Part shown: piece by piece, positions 37,347-49,378 of the stretch | How positions within the stretch are numbered: position 1 is the first letter of the stretch | Layout of the letters: every line of letters starts with the position of its first letter | Assembly: GCA_038210445.1 (NCBI GenBank) | Contig: JBBQWQ010000002.1 | Coordinates: 62,001-126,000, forward strand | Direction of reading: 5' to 3' | Length of the DNA: 64,000 bases | DNA from: JABFRG01 sp038210445 | GTDB lineage: Bacteria > Myxococcota_A > Polyangia > Polyangiales > Polyangiaceae | Made by a program: the position numbers and the translations under genes | The notes under the pieces: generated by a model | Database searches by the model: none | Told to the model about the DNA's origin: nothing | Seen by the model: only the letters and a program-made list of their open reading frames with translations

Positions 37347-38539
37347 CGATGCGGAAGGACGTGTTCGTCATCGCGCACGTATCCGACCTGCACGCCTCCA
37401 CCTTCGGCGACACGTTTCACGACGGCGCCCGCATGATTCGCCGCAGCGCCAAGCCGCGGCCGGTGGACCCCAAGAAATACGAAGTGGCGTGGGAGGAAGC
37501 CGGCTGGCGGGTGTTTCACCAACGCGGCAAGAAGGCCTCTGCCATCATCCTCGTCGACCCCGAGGACTACGAGCACGCCATCCCCACCGCGCGAAAGAGC
37601 GGCGGCGTCGAAGATCCGGTGGAGCGCGCCGCCAAGAAGGCGTGCCGCGTCGAGGCCCGCACGGCGCGCACGCTCTCCAAGGGGCTCCCCTCCAAGGGCG
37701 CCCTCGAGTACCTCGCGGAGTCCACCCCCAACAACGCCAACCTGCGCCTCATTCGCGCGGCCCGCGCCATCGATCCCGCAGAGGTCGACGCGGTGTTCAT
37801 CACCGGCGATCTCACCGACGACGGCGACGGCTACGAGCTGGTGCGCGAGGCCTTTCGCCCGTGGCTCGAGCGGGGCATGCTTTTCGCGGTCCCGGGCAAC
37901 CACGATTTGTACCTGTTTCCGCTCTTCGGCAGCTCCCGGCCGCGGCCTACCTTCGAGACCAAGCGCGCGGGCTTTCGCGCTTTCGCCGCCGAGCTCGGGC
38001 TCGTGCTCGAACCCTCGGGCCTCTGGCATCGCTACCTGCCGGAGCCCAACATCTATCTGGTGGGTCTCGACTCCTGCGCGCGCACCCAGCCGCGCTTCTT
38101 CCGCCACAACGGCGGGGTGGGGGAGGCGCAGCTGCTGGCGCTGCAAGAGCTGGCCACGCGGCCGGAGTGGGCGGCAGCGCGGCACCGCATCGTGGGCTTG
38201 CACCATCACGTAGTCCCGCTCCCCCACGGCGTCGGCCGCCGAACCCCGTCGGAGATCGGCATGCGCCTCGACGACGCCCCGCGGGTCGCCAAGGTCATGG
38301 ACGAGCTTCGGGTCGATCTGGTGCTGCACGGCCACCGGCACGTGAGCGAAGAGCGTCAGCCGGCGGGCACGCGCTTTCGCATCCTGGCCTCGCCCTCGCT
38401 CACGCTGGGCTGCCGCTCCGGCGACGGGCCCTCGTACTGGCGCATCTCGGTGAGCGAGCACATACGTGTAGAGCGCACGTACTTGTCGTTCGCCCCCATC
38501 GAGGACGCGGACGACGCTGTGACCCCCGAGATCGCCTGA
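37343..38539 (+). CDS. Calcineurin-like metallophosphoesterase
   Basis: A 398-residue phosphoesterase with the full metal-binding set: HVSDLH (near residue 13), ITGDLTDDG, VPGNHDLY, GLHHHVVP and LHGHRHVS. A roughly 110-residue insertion lies between the first and second motifs. It could hydrolyse phosphomonoesters, phosphodiesters or cyclic nucleotides; the substrate is unknown. No export signal. I use the GTG that overlaps the upstream stop (GTGA); the ATG 6 nt later is equally possible. Confidence 0.9.
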   Translation: MTMRKDVFVIAHVSDLHASTFGDTFHDGARMIRRSAKPRPVDPKKYEVAWEEAGWRVFHQRGKKASAIILVDPEDYEHAIPTARKSGGVEDPVERAAKKACRVEARTARTLSKGLPSKGALEYLAESTPNNANLRLIRAARAIDPAEVDAVFITGDLTDDGDGYELVREAFRPWLERGMLFAVPGNHDLYLFPLFGSSRPRPTFETKRAGFRAFAAELGLVLEPSGLWHRYLPEPNIYLVGLDSCARTQPRFFRHNGGVGEAQLLALQELATRPEWAAARHRIVGLHHHVVPLPHGVGRRTPSEIGMRLDDAPRVAKVMDELRVDLVLHGHRHVSEERQPAGTRFRILASPSLTLGCRSGDGPSYWRISVSEHIRVERTYLSFAPIEDADDAVTPEIA

Positions 38540-38543
38540 GCCG

Positions 38544-38957
38544 CTACTGACCGGTGGCGTCGGAAACGTCGCTCCCGGCGTCGACCACCGCCGCGCCGGC
38601 GTCGGGGACCGCCAAGAACGAGCAGGCGGAGGCGATCTCCGGCTGCTTCACCACGGTGCAGTCGCCGGTCAGGATGACGTTCACACACGCGTCGGTCTCG
38701 CCGCCGCCCGGCTCCGCGGTGGCCACCAGGCCGTGGAGGCAGGCGTCGCGGTAGAAGCGGACGCAGGCGGTGACGTCGGTCTCGGGATCGCCCTTCTCGT
38801 GAAGCGGGGTGCCCAGGCTGATGCCGCAGCCGGCCGCGCGCTGGCAGCGGGCGGTCTCGATGCGCCGACACGCGTCGACACCCACGGCGTCGCCGGAGCA
38901 GGCGCCGAACACGGCGATCGCGAGCCCGGTGACCGCGAGGAGGGAAATGAAGCGCAT
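38544..38957 (-). CDS. Small Cys-rich lipoprotein
   Basis: A 137-residue lipoprotein (lipobox AVFGAC, about residue 20). The domain has about eight further cysteines in pairs (DACRRIETARCQRAAGCGI, VTACVRFYRDACLHG, DACVNVILTGDC, ASACSFL). The tail is Asp-Ala-Gly-rich (DAGAAVVDAGSDVSDATG). Unknown function. It converges with the phosphoesterase gene, with 4 nt between the stops. Confidence 0.78.
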   Translation of the reverse strand: MRFISLLAVTGLAIAVFGACSGDAVGVDACRRIETARCQRAAGCGISLGTPLHEKGDPETDVTACVRFYRDACLHGLVATAEPGGGETDACVNVILTGDCTVVKQPEIASACSFLAVPDAGAAVVDAGSDVSDATGQ

Positions 38958-39047
38958 ACCGAAGGTCCTATCTGAACGGGCGTGAGTGGAACAAAAAAGG
39001 CGCGCAAATAGTCCCGCGCCCGCCGGCGACCTCGCTATCGTCGGCGG

Positions 39048-39905
39048 GTGATCGCCACCATGATCCTCGCGGCCGGTCTCGGATCGCGCCTCATGCCCCT
39101 CACCGCGCACCTCCCGAAGCCCCTGGTGCCGGTGGGCGACGCGCCGGTTCTCGACCACGTGCTCCGAGGCCTCCACGGGGTGGCGCGAGGCAAGGTGGTG
39201 GTGAACGCGTACCACCTTGCGGACGCGCTGCGGGTTGGTTGCGATCCGGCGCGAATCGTGGTCGTGACCGAAGCGGCGCTGCTGGGAACCGCCGGCGGCG
39301 TGCGCAACGCCGGGCCCTGGCTTGCCGACGCCGACGTCCTGGTATGGAACGGCGACATCCTCGCGCCGACGCTGCCCGCGCGCGAACTGGTGACGGCGCA
39401 CCGTGAACGCAGCGCGCTCGCCACCCTGGCGGTGCGTCCGCGAGGCAAGGGCGAAGGCAACGTGGGGGTCGACGCCAGCGGACGCGTGGTGCGCCTTCGG
39501 GGGCAGAGCTTCGGCACCGAGGTGCGGGGCGGGGAGTTCCTGGGGATTCACGTGCTCGGCGCCGCGCTTCGCGAGCTCCTGCCGGCGGAAGGGTGCCTGG
39601 TGGGCGACGTGTACCTGCCGCAGCTTGGCCAGGGCGCGCATTTGCGCGCGTTCTTCACCGACGCGCCGTTCTCTGACATCGGCTCACTGGAAACCTACCG
39701 CGCCGCCAACCGCGCATGGCTCGCTGCCCGCGGCGCCGCGTCGTACGTGCACTCTACAGCCATCGCCACCGGACGCACCGACGGCAGCGTGGTGGGGGCG
39801 GGGGCGATCGTCCGCGCTGACGTCGTCGATTGCGTGGTGTGGCCAGGCACCAAGGTCTTGGAACCCCAGGTGGGGCGGATTCTTGGGCCGGACTTCACCG
39901 CCTGA
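39048..39905 (+). CDS. Sugar-phosphate nucleotidyltransferase (NDP-sugar pyrophosphorylase)
   Basis: A 285-residue enzyme of the GlmU/RmlA/MurU type that joins a nucleotide to a sugar phosphate. The NTP-binding motif is LAAGLGSRLMPLTAHLPKPL, and LLGTAGGVRNAGPWL and VWNGDI (metal-binding Asp) follow. The end (HSTAIATGRTDGSVVGAGA) looks like left-handed helix repeats. Size and motifs resemble mannose-1-phosphate guanylyltransferases or MurU; the sugar is not certain. It starts at GTG. It could feed envelope polysaccharide synthesis. Confidence 0.88.
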   Translation: MIATMILAAGLGSRLMPLTAHLPKPLVPVGDAPVLDHVLRGLHGVARGKVVVNAYHLADALRVGCDPARIVVVTEAALLGTAGGVRNAGPWLADADVLVWNGDILAPTLPARELVTAHRERSALATLAVRPRGKGEGNVGVDASGRVVRLRGQSFGTEVRGGEFLGIHVLGAALRELLPAEGCLVGDVYLPQLGQGAHLRAFFTDAPFSDIGSLETYRAANRAWLAARGAASYVHSTAIATGRTDGSVVGAGAIVRADVVDCVVWPGTKVLEPQVGRILGPDFTA

Positions 39906-39992
39906 CGGCGCGCGAAAAATCGACGGCCGCGCGCCGTTCTCGTGAGAACTCCGGCGCCCGCCGGACGTCGAAGGGGTCCACGGAGGCGGTCC

Positions 39993-42134
39993 ATGCGCAA
40001 GGTCTCGCGGGTTGTGTGGCTGCTGGCGTGTTTCCTGGGCGCTGCGTGCGCCAAGAAGCCGGCGTCGTCGGGCGATACCTCTGCGCCAACCCAGGCGGGA
40101 AACCTCCAGGGGTCGAACGGAGGCGCCGCGCCGGCGGCAACTGGGGACCGACGTGGACCGCGAACCCAGAGCAATCTCGTGGCGTTTCGCTCCTACGACG
40201 ACGTCCGCGCGTTTCTCAAGACCGAGGTGCAGAACGAGAAGGATCACCAGGCGGAAGTTCGCCGCCAGAGAGAGGAGGCGCGCCGCGCCGACGCGGGTGC
40301 GGACGCGGCGAAGCCGATTCTGAAGAGTGGCGAGCCCTGGGACGCCGGGCCCAGCCACAAGCCCGCCATCCACTTCGACGATCTTGGCGGAGAGCCCACG
40401 GAGGCCAGCCCCGCGCGGCGGAGCGCCACCCCGTCGCCTGCCGCCGCCGCGCCCGCCAAGAGCGAGGCCAAGGGCGCCGCCGCCAACAGCATCACCAACA
40501 ACCAGCACGCGGGCGTCGACGAGGGCGACATCGTGAAGCTCTTCGGTAAGCACCTGATGGTGCTCCGCCGCGGGCGCATCTTCTCGCTGCGCCTGGAAGA
40601 CAAGGGCATCGTGCCGGTGGACCGGGTCGACGCCTTCGGGCCGGACATCGACCCTGCGGGCACCTGGTACGACGAGATGCTCGTTTCGGATCACAAGCTG
40701 GTGGTCATCGGCTTCAGCTACGCGCGCGGCGGCACCGAGGTGGGCTTCTTCGACCTCGACGACGTGGGCCACGTGAAATACCGCTCCACCTTCCACTTTC
40801 GCTCCAACGACTACTACTCGGCCCGCAACTACTCGAGCCGGCTCATCGGCGACAAGCTGGTGTTCTACATGCCGCTGTATCTGAACCCCTATGCCGATGA
40901 TCCGGTGCGCGATTTCCCGGCCAATCGCCGCTGGCACGCCGGCGCCACCGGGAGCGAGTTCAAGACCATCGGCGACGGCAGCCACGTGTATCGCCCGCAG
41001 ACGCTGGAGGGCCTGCCGCGGGCGCTGCACAGCGTCGTGACCTGCGACATCTCCGGGGCCGACCCCGCGTGCGATGCGCGGTCGGTGCTCGGTTCCTATT
41101 CGCGCACGTTCTACGTGTCGCCCTCGGCGGTGTACGTGTGGACGCAGGACTACCGGATGACCGAGCAGGGAAGCGCGCGGGTGCTGGCCAACGTGTTTCA
41201 ACTGCCGCTCGACGGCGGCGCGCCGGCCAAGCTCTCGGTGAGCGGCGCGCCGGTGGACCAGTTCTCGTTTCTGGAGGGCGACGACGAGAACCTCAACGTG
41301 GTGGTGCGCGCCCAGGGCAATGGCGACGCCATGTGGCAGACCGAGGTGCGCAGCGGAACGATGGCCGCGCTGCGCTTGCCGCTTTCTCGGTTCGACGGCG
41401 CCGACGAAGCGGTACCGGCTGCATTCTACACCGAGCTCCCGTCGGTCAGCGGTTGGTCCATGCAGAATCGCTTCGTGGGCGACACGCTCTTGTACGGCGA
41501 GGGCAACAGCTGGGGTTACGCCCACGACGATCACGAGCGCCGCATCTTTGCGTATCGCTACAAGGACAAGAGCCGGCCCCACGCCATCTCTCTCGACCAC
41601 GGGGTCGATCGCATCGAGGCCATGGGCAAGAACGCGCTGGTGGTGGGGGGCGACGGCAAAGACCTCCACTTCACCACCCTGCGACTCGGCGGCGATCCGG
41701 CGCGCGCTGCCACCTACGTGCGCCCGCACGCCTCGCAGGGCGAGCTGCGGAGCCACGGGTTCTTCTACCGCAGCGACGGCGATCTCTCGGGCGTCATGGG
41801 CCTCCCGGTGCGCAGCGAGCGCGAGCCAGGCTACGCGCACCTGGTACGAGACTCGGCCTACATCTTGTTCCTCAAGAGCGACGCGTTGAAGCTGGGAGAG
41901 CTGGGTCAGCTCGGCTCCAACCTGGTGGGCCCGCAGCAAGATGGTTGCCGCGCGTCGTGCGTCGACTGGTACGGCAACGCCCGCCCCATCTTCGTGGGCG
42001 ATCGCGTGTTCGCGCTGCTCGGCTACGAGCTGGTGGAGGGCAAGATCGACGGCGGCCGCATCAAGGAGCTGCGCCGCGCCAACTTCAGTCCGCCGGCCGC
42101 GCCCAACCGGGTGCCGGACGAGTACGACGACTGA
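39993..42134 (+). CDS. Beta-propeller domain lipoprotein
   Basis: A 713-residue lipoprotein (lipobox LGAAC, about residue 19) with GGAGG at ideal spacing before the ATG. A charged linker up to about 165 precedes the motif NNQHAGVDEGDIVKLFGKHL, the hallmark of the secreted Beta_propel family (PF09826). Long beta-rich repeats follow to about 690, including LVVIGFSYARGGTEVGFFDL and FYVSPSAVYVWTQDYRM. Two Cys pairs (TCDISGADPACDA, GCRASC) may be disulfides. It should sit in the envelope; function is unknown. Confidence 0.85.
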   Translation: MRKVSRVVWLLACFLGAACAKKPASSGDTSAPTQAGNLQGSNGGAAPAATGDRRGPRTQSNLVAFRSYDDVRAFLKTEVQNEKDHQAEVRRQREEARRADAGADAAKPILKSGEPWDAGPSHKPAIHFDDLGGEPTEASPARRSATPSPAAAAPAKSEAKGAAANSITNNQHAGVDEGDIVKLFGKHLMVLRRGRIFSLRLEDKGIVPVDRVDAFGPDIDPAGTWYDEMLVSDHKLVVIGFSYARGGTEVGFFDLDDVGHVKYRSTFHFRSNDYYSARNYSSRLIGDKLVFYMPLYLNPYADDPVRDFPANRRWHAGATGSEFKTIGDGSHVYRPQTLEGLPRALHSVVTCDISGADPACDARSVLGSYSRTFYVSPSAVYVWTQDYRMTEQGSARVLANVFQLPLDGGAPAKLSVSGAPVDQFSFLEGDDENLNVVVRAQGNGDAMWQTEVRSGTMAALRLPLSRFDGADEAVPAAFYTELPSVSGWSMQNRFVGDTLLYGEGNSWGYAHDDHERRIFAYRYKDKSRPHAISLDHGVDRIEAMGKNALVVGGDGKDLHFTTLRLGGDPARAATYVRPHASQGELRSHGFFYRSDGDLSGVMGLPVRSEREPGYAHLVRDSAYILFLKSDALKLGELGQLGSNLVGPQQDGCRASCVDWYGNARPIFVGDRVFALLGYELVEGKIDGGRIKELRRANFSPPAAPNRVPDEYDD

Positions 42135-42143
42135 GCTTGGCGC

Positions 42144-43373
42144 TCAGGGTACGAAGCTCTCGAGGGTGGTCGCGCCGCCTACCAGGCCGATGCCCACGGT
42201 GGGGAGCGCGAAGAGCCGGGGCGCCATGCGCGGATCGCGGATCGCCAGAGGACGGCGCTCGGTCTTGGTGAGGATGGCGCCGCCGTCGTCGCCCGCATAG
42301 AGGATCCGCGCGGTGTCGATGGCGAGCACCGTCGCATGGGCGGTCTTCGGGCCCGCGGTCCACACTTCGGCGGTGCACCCGGCGCGGCACCCGAGATCGT
42401 AGCGGAGCACGCTGCCCGCTTCGTCCACCACCACCACGCTGTGATCGTCGAGCGCCGCTGCAGCCAGCGGACGGGCGGTGGGCGCCGGGTACCCGAGGGG
42501 TGTGGCGGAGTCGGCCGATACCAGCTCCGGCGGCGCGTCGGTGCTGCTCACGAAGAGCCCCTTGGCGGCCACGAACGCCGCCACGGCAGCGGTGCGCGGT
42601 GCGCTCAGCGCGCGCGCGGTGAGCTTGCCGTCGGCGCCCAGGACCCAATTGCGGTCGGTGGCGACGTTGCTCTCGCGGGTGGCGGCCACCAGATACGCCG
42701 CGCCACCATCGCCATGAACCGCGACCGCGCCGGCCACCTCTGCGGCGTCGCCGGGCGCCGTAACGTTGAACACCTCGCCGGTGGCCACGTTGAGCGCCGT
42801 GACCCGATCGCCCACTACGTAGAGGTTCTTGCCCTGGGCCACGATGCTTTGGGCCGCCACCGGGAGCGCCGGACCAACCGAGAGCGGCGTCAGGGTCTCA
42901 AAATCGTACACCTGCGTTGCCCTGCTCCCGCGGGTGGCCAGAAACAGATAGCGGCCGAAGACCACTTCGACCATCGGCGACGCCGGCGCGGTGGGGAAGG
43001 GACCGGGCATGCGCGCGAGCTCGCCGGTGCGCTGGACGAACACCGGCACCGCGTCACGGTCGCCGGCGAGGATGGGCGTGCTGCGGCCGGCCACGAGAAC
43101 CTTGCCTTGCTCGTCTCTCGCGCGCACCTGGATCCGCAGCACGGTGCCGATATCGAGGTTGCCGAGGTCGAGGCTGGTGGCGGGCAGGGGCGTGGTGGCA
43201 AGATCGCGCTCCACGCCGTCTTTGTCGATGGCGGTGATGCTCAAGGTCTTGGGCGCCGGTGCGCGCGTGAAGACGTCGGTTTCGGCGCCAGTGACCAGCG
43301 CCACCGTGGCGTTTTTCTCCGAGCTCGCGCAGGAGAGCAGCATCAGCATCGGGAGCGCGCGCCGAAGAGCCAT
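42144..43373 (-). CDS. Beta-propeller-like lipoprotein, unknown function
   Basis: A 409-residue lipoprotein (short lipobox LMLLSC, about residue 14). The body has regularly spaced beta-rich repeats ending in aromatic or Val-Tyr phrases (VFGRYLFLATRGSRATQVYD, SIVAQGKNLYVVGDRVTALN, DDHSVVVVDEAGSVLRYDL, ARILYAGDDGGAIL), which suggests a 6-7 blade propeller. It converges on the other propeller gene, 9 nt apart. No enzyme motif seen. Confidence 0.75.
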   Translation of the reverse strand: MALRRALPMLMLLSCASSEKNATVALVTGAETDVFTRAPAPKTLSITAIDKDGVERDLATTPLPATSLDLGNLDIGTVLRIQVRARDEQGKVLVAGRSTPILAGDRDAVPVFVQRTGELARMPGPFPTAPASPMVEVVFGRYLFLATRGSRATQVYDFETLTPLSVGPALPVAAQSIVAQGKNLYVVGDRVTALNVATGEVFNVTAPGDAAEVAGAVAVHGDGGAAYLVAATRESNVATDRNWVLGADGKLTARALSAPRTAAVAAFVAAKGLFVSSTDAPPELVSADSATPLGYPAPTARPLAAAALDDHSVVVVDEAGSVLRYDLGCRAGCTAEVWTAGPKTAHATVLAIDTARILYAGDDGGAILTKTERRPLAIRDPRMAPRLFALPTVGIGLVGGATTLESFVP

Positions 43374-43682
43374 GGCGCCAGTGTTAGCACTACTGAAAGA
43401 CTTCGAACCATTCTCGTCGTTTCCCAGTGCCCGCCTCGGGCTTGGCGACCCATGCAAGCGCCCGCCGGCGACTTGCGGTGCCGCCGCGGCGACCATCACG
43501 CCACGCGGCAATGGCTCGGCCTTCCACGAATTCCGGCGGTCTCGCCGCTTCCGTCCCGCTGCCGCGGTGCGACCGCAACGTAGATGCGAATCCGGCGCGC
43601 AATTCTCGCAGTAGCGTCAGCACGGAAAACTTGGCCGCGCGCAGGGGCCCGAGGTACGCCGGATGAGAACGAGGAGATGCCG

Positions 43683-44441
43683 ATGCGATCCAGTGAAGGG
43701 ATGCGGGATATCGAACAGATCCAAGAGCAGGATCACGATGCGAAAGGGTCCCGCGGGGCCACCATCGCCTTCGTGGTGCTGGGTGGCGCCTGTGCGGTGT
43801 TCGCCACACTGGCGTTCGCCGGCAAGCGCGCGCCGCAGGCGTCGCCCAAGGCCGACCCCCTGGCCGAGCTGGTGGCTGCGCATGCCAAGGGTGCTCCCTC
43901 GAGCAGCGCAAAACCATCGGACCTCACCACCAACGACGTGACGTTTCCAGGGCTGCTCAGCGACGGCGACAACCCCACGACGGCGCTCGCCGCGGTGCGC
44001 GGCAACCAGGCTGCTCCCTCGGATTTGCCGATGCCGCCGCCGGCCACCGATCGCCTCTCGGTGATGCCCTTGCCCGCGCAGAATGTGCTGCAGGCGAGCC
44101 CGGTGGTGACGCGTCCGCGCGATGCGCTCACCCGCGTTGCCGCCGAGCGAAGCGACTCTGCCGACAGCAAGGCCACGCCATCGGTGCCGGGCAAGGAGGG
44201 AGGGTACCAGCTGCAGGTGAGCTCCTTTCGTACGCAAAAGGAGGCATCGCAGTTCGCCGACCAGCTGCGCGCACGGAGCCACAAGGCCTACGTGCTCGAA
44301 GCCAACGTCGCCGGCCGCGGCACCTGGTACCGCGTCCGCATCGGGCCTTTCTCCACGCAGCACGCGGCGGTAATGTACCGTTCTAGCTTCGAGTCGAAGG
44401 AGCACGTGGTGCCCTTCGTGGTTCCGCCCAACAAGCCCTGA
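43683..44441 (+). CDS. SPOR-domain cell-envelope protein
   Basis: A 252-residue bitopic protein. A short cytoplasmic tail leads to one transmembrane helix (ATIAFVVLGGACAVFATLAF, about 28-47). A long disordered Pro/Ala/Ser linker follows, and a C-terminal SPOR domain (about 175-250: GGYQLQVSSFRTQKEASQFA, GTWYRVRIGPFSTQHAAVMY). SPOR domains bind denuded septal peptidoglycan, so it likely works at the division site, like FtsN or DedD. GAGGAG precedes the ATG by 6 nt. Confidence 0.9.
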   Translation: MRSSEGMRDIEQIQEQDHDAKGSRGATIAFVVLGGACAVFATLAFAGKRAPQASPKADPLAELVAAHAKGAPSSSAKPSDLTTNDVTFPGLLSDGDNPTTALAAVRGNQAAPSDLPMPPPATDRLSVMPLPAQNVLQASPVVTRPRDALTRVAAERSDSADSKATPSVPGKEGGYQLQVSSFRTQKEASQFADQLRARSHKAYVLEANVAGRGTWYRVRIGPFSTQHAAVMYRSSFESKEHVVPFVVPPNKP

Positions 44442-44483
44442 CCGCCCGCGGCCGCATGCGCCCGCACCGATCTGCCGACCCGA

Positions 44484-44504
44484 GTACGTGTAAACTGCAC
44501 GTAC
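44484..44504. repeat. Perfect 7-bp inverted repeat, operator-like
   Basis: GTACGTG (44484-44490) and CACGTAC (44498-44504) are separated by 7 nt. It lies between the SPOR gene and the small membrane-protein gene and could be a regulator site. No factor is suggested. Confidence 0.4.
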
Positions 44505-44599
44505 AAGTCCTTGACGTTTGCTCCCCTCGACCGCACCATGTACGGAGCAACGTCGGGCGCGTGCGCGCCCCAGCACAGGATGGGTAGGATTGGTCGTCG

Positions 44600-44752
44600 A
44601 TGTCGATTCCCGTATGGCTAATAGCGTTGGTGTGGGCGGGGGTAGCACCGCTCGCCGTTCGCCTGTTGGTCGATACGCTGAAGCGGCGCGCCGTGGCGCG
44701 CGCAACGCGACTCTTCCCGCTACCGTCGGCTGCCCCGGTGCGGGCGGCATGA
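44600..44752 (+). CDS. Small single-helix membrane protein (50 aa)
   Basis: ATG at 44600 opens a 50-residue frame: MSIPVWLIALVWAGVAPLAV forms a membrane helix and is followed by a basic segment (LKRRAVARATRLFPL). AGGA lies upstream. The hydrophobic-then-basic order is what a small inner-membrane protein would show, but coding cannot be proven by eye. It sits 53 nt before the amidotransferase-like gene. Confidence 0.45.
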   Translation: MSIPVWLIALVWAGVAPLAVRLLVDTLKRRAVARATRLFPLPSAAPVRAA

Positions 44753-44805
44753 GATTCGATGGCGCCGCAGCCGCGGTGCCGTCTCCACTACTCTCCGGGT
44801 GAACC

Positions 44806-45681
44806 ATGGCGCGACTCTTCGGTCTCATCAGCAATCGGGCGGACCTCACGGTTCGCATTCTCGCCCACGAAGCCGATGCGCTTCGGGTGCGCAGCGGCTC
44901 TTCGCTGGGCTGGGGTGTGGGCTTCGTGCAAGGCGGCGAAGTGCTCATGCGACGGCGTCCGGTAGACGACCGCCCCGACCTCGACGTGGGCGGCATGTTC
45001 ACCGATGTGCGGACCGACTTTCTGCTGGGGCACGTGCGCCGGGCCACGGTCGGCGCGCTGCGCCCGGAGAACACGCACCCGTTCCGATACCGGCAGTGGC
45101 TCTTCGCCCAGACCGGCACGGTGGAAAAATTCGATCAGGTCCGGCCCAAGCTCCTGGAGTCGGTGCCGGAGTTCTTGCGCTCGGGCATTCGCGGTGAGAC
45201 CGACGCCGAGGTGGTGTTCCACATTTTCCTTTCGTTCCTCCACGACGCAGGGCAGGTGGAAGAGACCTCGATCAAGACCACCAACGAGGCGCTCCGTTCG
45301 ACCCTCGCGCTTCTCGATGCAGCGGCCGCAGAGGCGGGCGCCGATAGCTCGTCGCTCAACATTTTGGTGGGCAACGGCGAGATGCTGGTGGCGGCGAACC
45401 GTGGCGCGCGCATGGCGTACCGTCTCTTTCATGGCAAGCACGATGCCGACGCGCTCATCGGCGACGATATCAACCTGCGACGGAAGATCCCCGAGCTGAA
45501 CCAGATGCACGCGGTGCTGGTGGCGAGCGACTTCGGTCCGGTCTCCGCGGTGGCGTCGCCGAGCAGCCCGCCTTCTTCGGTCGATCCCAAGCGCGCACCG
45601 GGCGCGCCTTGGGTCGCCGTGCCCGAGCGCTCTCTGGTAGTCTTGGAGCGTGGTGCTGCTCCGGTTCTCGATACTCTCTAG
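44806..45681 (+). CDS. Class II glutamine amidotransferase-like protein lacking the catalytic Cys
   Basis: A 291-residue Ntn-fold protein of the YafJ-like class II amidotransferase group. Family phrases include WGVGFVQGG, FLLGHVRRATVGALRPENTH, FRYRQWLFAQTGTVEKFDQ and GETDAEVVFHIFLSFL. Active members begin MCRLLG with Cys2 as nucleophile; here the start reads MARLFGLI, so residue 2 is Ala. No alternative in-frame start gives a Cys. It may be inactive, a regulator, or use another nucleophile. Its end overlaps the following lipoprotein gene by 32 nt. Confidence 0.82.
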   Translation: MARLFGLISNRADLTVRILAHEADALRVRSGSSLGWGVGFVQGGEVLMRRRPVDDRPDLDVGGMFTDVRTDFLLGHVRRATVGALRPENTHPFRYRQWLFAQTGTVEKFDQVRPKLLESVPEFLRSGIRGETDAEVVFHIFLSFLHDAGQVEETSIKTTNEALRSTLALLDAAAAEAGADSSSLNILVGNGEMLVAANRGARMAYRLFHGKHDADALIGDDINLRRKIPELNQMHAVLVASDFGPVSAVASPSSPPSSVDPKRAPGAPWVAVPERSLVVLERGAAPVLDTL

Positions 45682-46285
45682 TCTGCTCGCCTTCACGCTT
45701 GCGTGCGGCGGCGTTCAGGCCGTCGCGCCGATCGCAGGCGCGCCCGACAAAGAGCTGCGTCGTCCAGAGGGTGTTGTGCTGGAGCCGACGCTCACCGTGC
45801 CGGACGCCGAGGAGCGCGCGGCCGCTGGCGGCGTGGTGGCGCTGCGGCTGCCCACCGCGAGCGCCGAGGTGGAGTCGTACGTGCGGCGCATGCTCGAGGC
45901 ATGCGTGGCCGAGAATCTTCCGGAGCTGGCCCAGCTGTTCGCGCCCGCCGCACCGTTCTTCGTGGGGCCGCGCGCCACGGTGTCGGCGGTCGACACCTAT
46001 CGCAACCGCCTGCGCTCCTTCGACTATGGCAAGCTCCGGGGCGCGACCGTGGCCAAGTGGGACGACATGGAGATTCTACGGGACGACGAGCTGCCGAGCC
46101 GCCGCGCGCCGCTGCTCTCGGACCCGCGGTTTCCCCCGCTTCACGCCGGCGACGTGTTCGTGCACGTGCCCATCGACCTGCCGCGAAACGTCAACGAGCC
46201 GCTCTTCGGCGACGCGGTGTGGTTTCTGCTGCGTCGGTCGGGCGATCGGCTGGTCGCGGTTGTGGTGGGCGAAGACCCGCGCTGA
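45650..46285 (+). CDS. Lipoprotein, unknown function
   Basis: A 211-residue lipoprotein (lipobox AFTLAC, about residue 19) starting at GTG inside the 3' end of the upstream gene. The mature part has an NTF2-like look: a helix (VESYVRRMLEACVAENLPEL) followed by FAPAAPFFVGPRATVSAVDT and a beta-rich end (DAVWFLLRRSGDRLVAVVVG). It converges with the kinase gene, 3 nt between the stops. Confidence 0.72.
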   Translation: MVLLRFSILSSLLAFTLACGGVQAVAPIAGAPDKELRRPEGVVLEPTLTVPDAEERAAAGGVVALRLPTASAEVESYVRRMLEACVAENLPELAQLFAPAAPFFVGPRATVSAVDTYRNRLRSFDYGKLRGATVAKWDDMEILRDDELPSRRAPLLSDPRFPPLHAGDVFVHVPIDLPRNVNEPLFGDAVWFLLRRSGDRLVAVVVGEDPR

Positions 46286-46288
46286 ACT

Positions 46289-49336
<3,048 letters not shown>

Positions 49337-49378
49337 CGGGAGACTCGGGCCAGACTCTTTGCTACGACTGAAGGACCG

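Noticed and set aside
38463..38490. Similarity of TACGTGTA...GCACGTAC inside the phosphoesterase gene to the palindrome at 44484
   Set aside because: It is coding sequence there and the match is short and imperfect; probably chance.
43617..45119. Minus-strand 500-codon frame across the SPOR gene and the following gap
   Set aside because: Opposite a recognisable SPOR domain; Arg/Ser/Pro-rich with no ribosome binding site.
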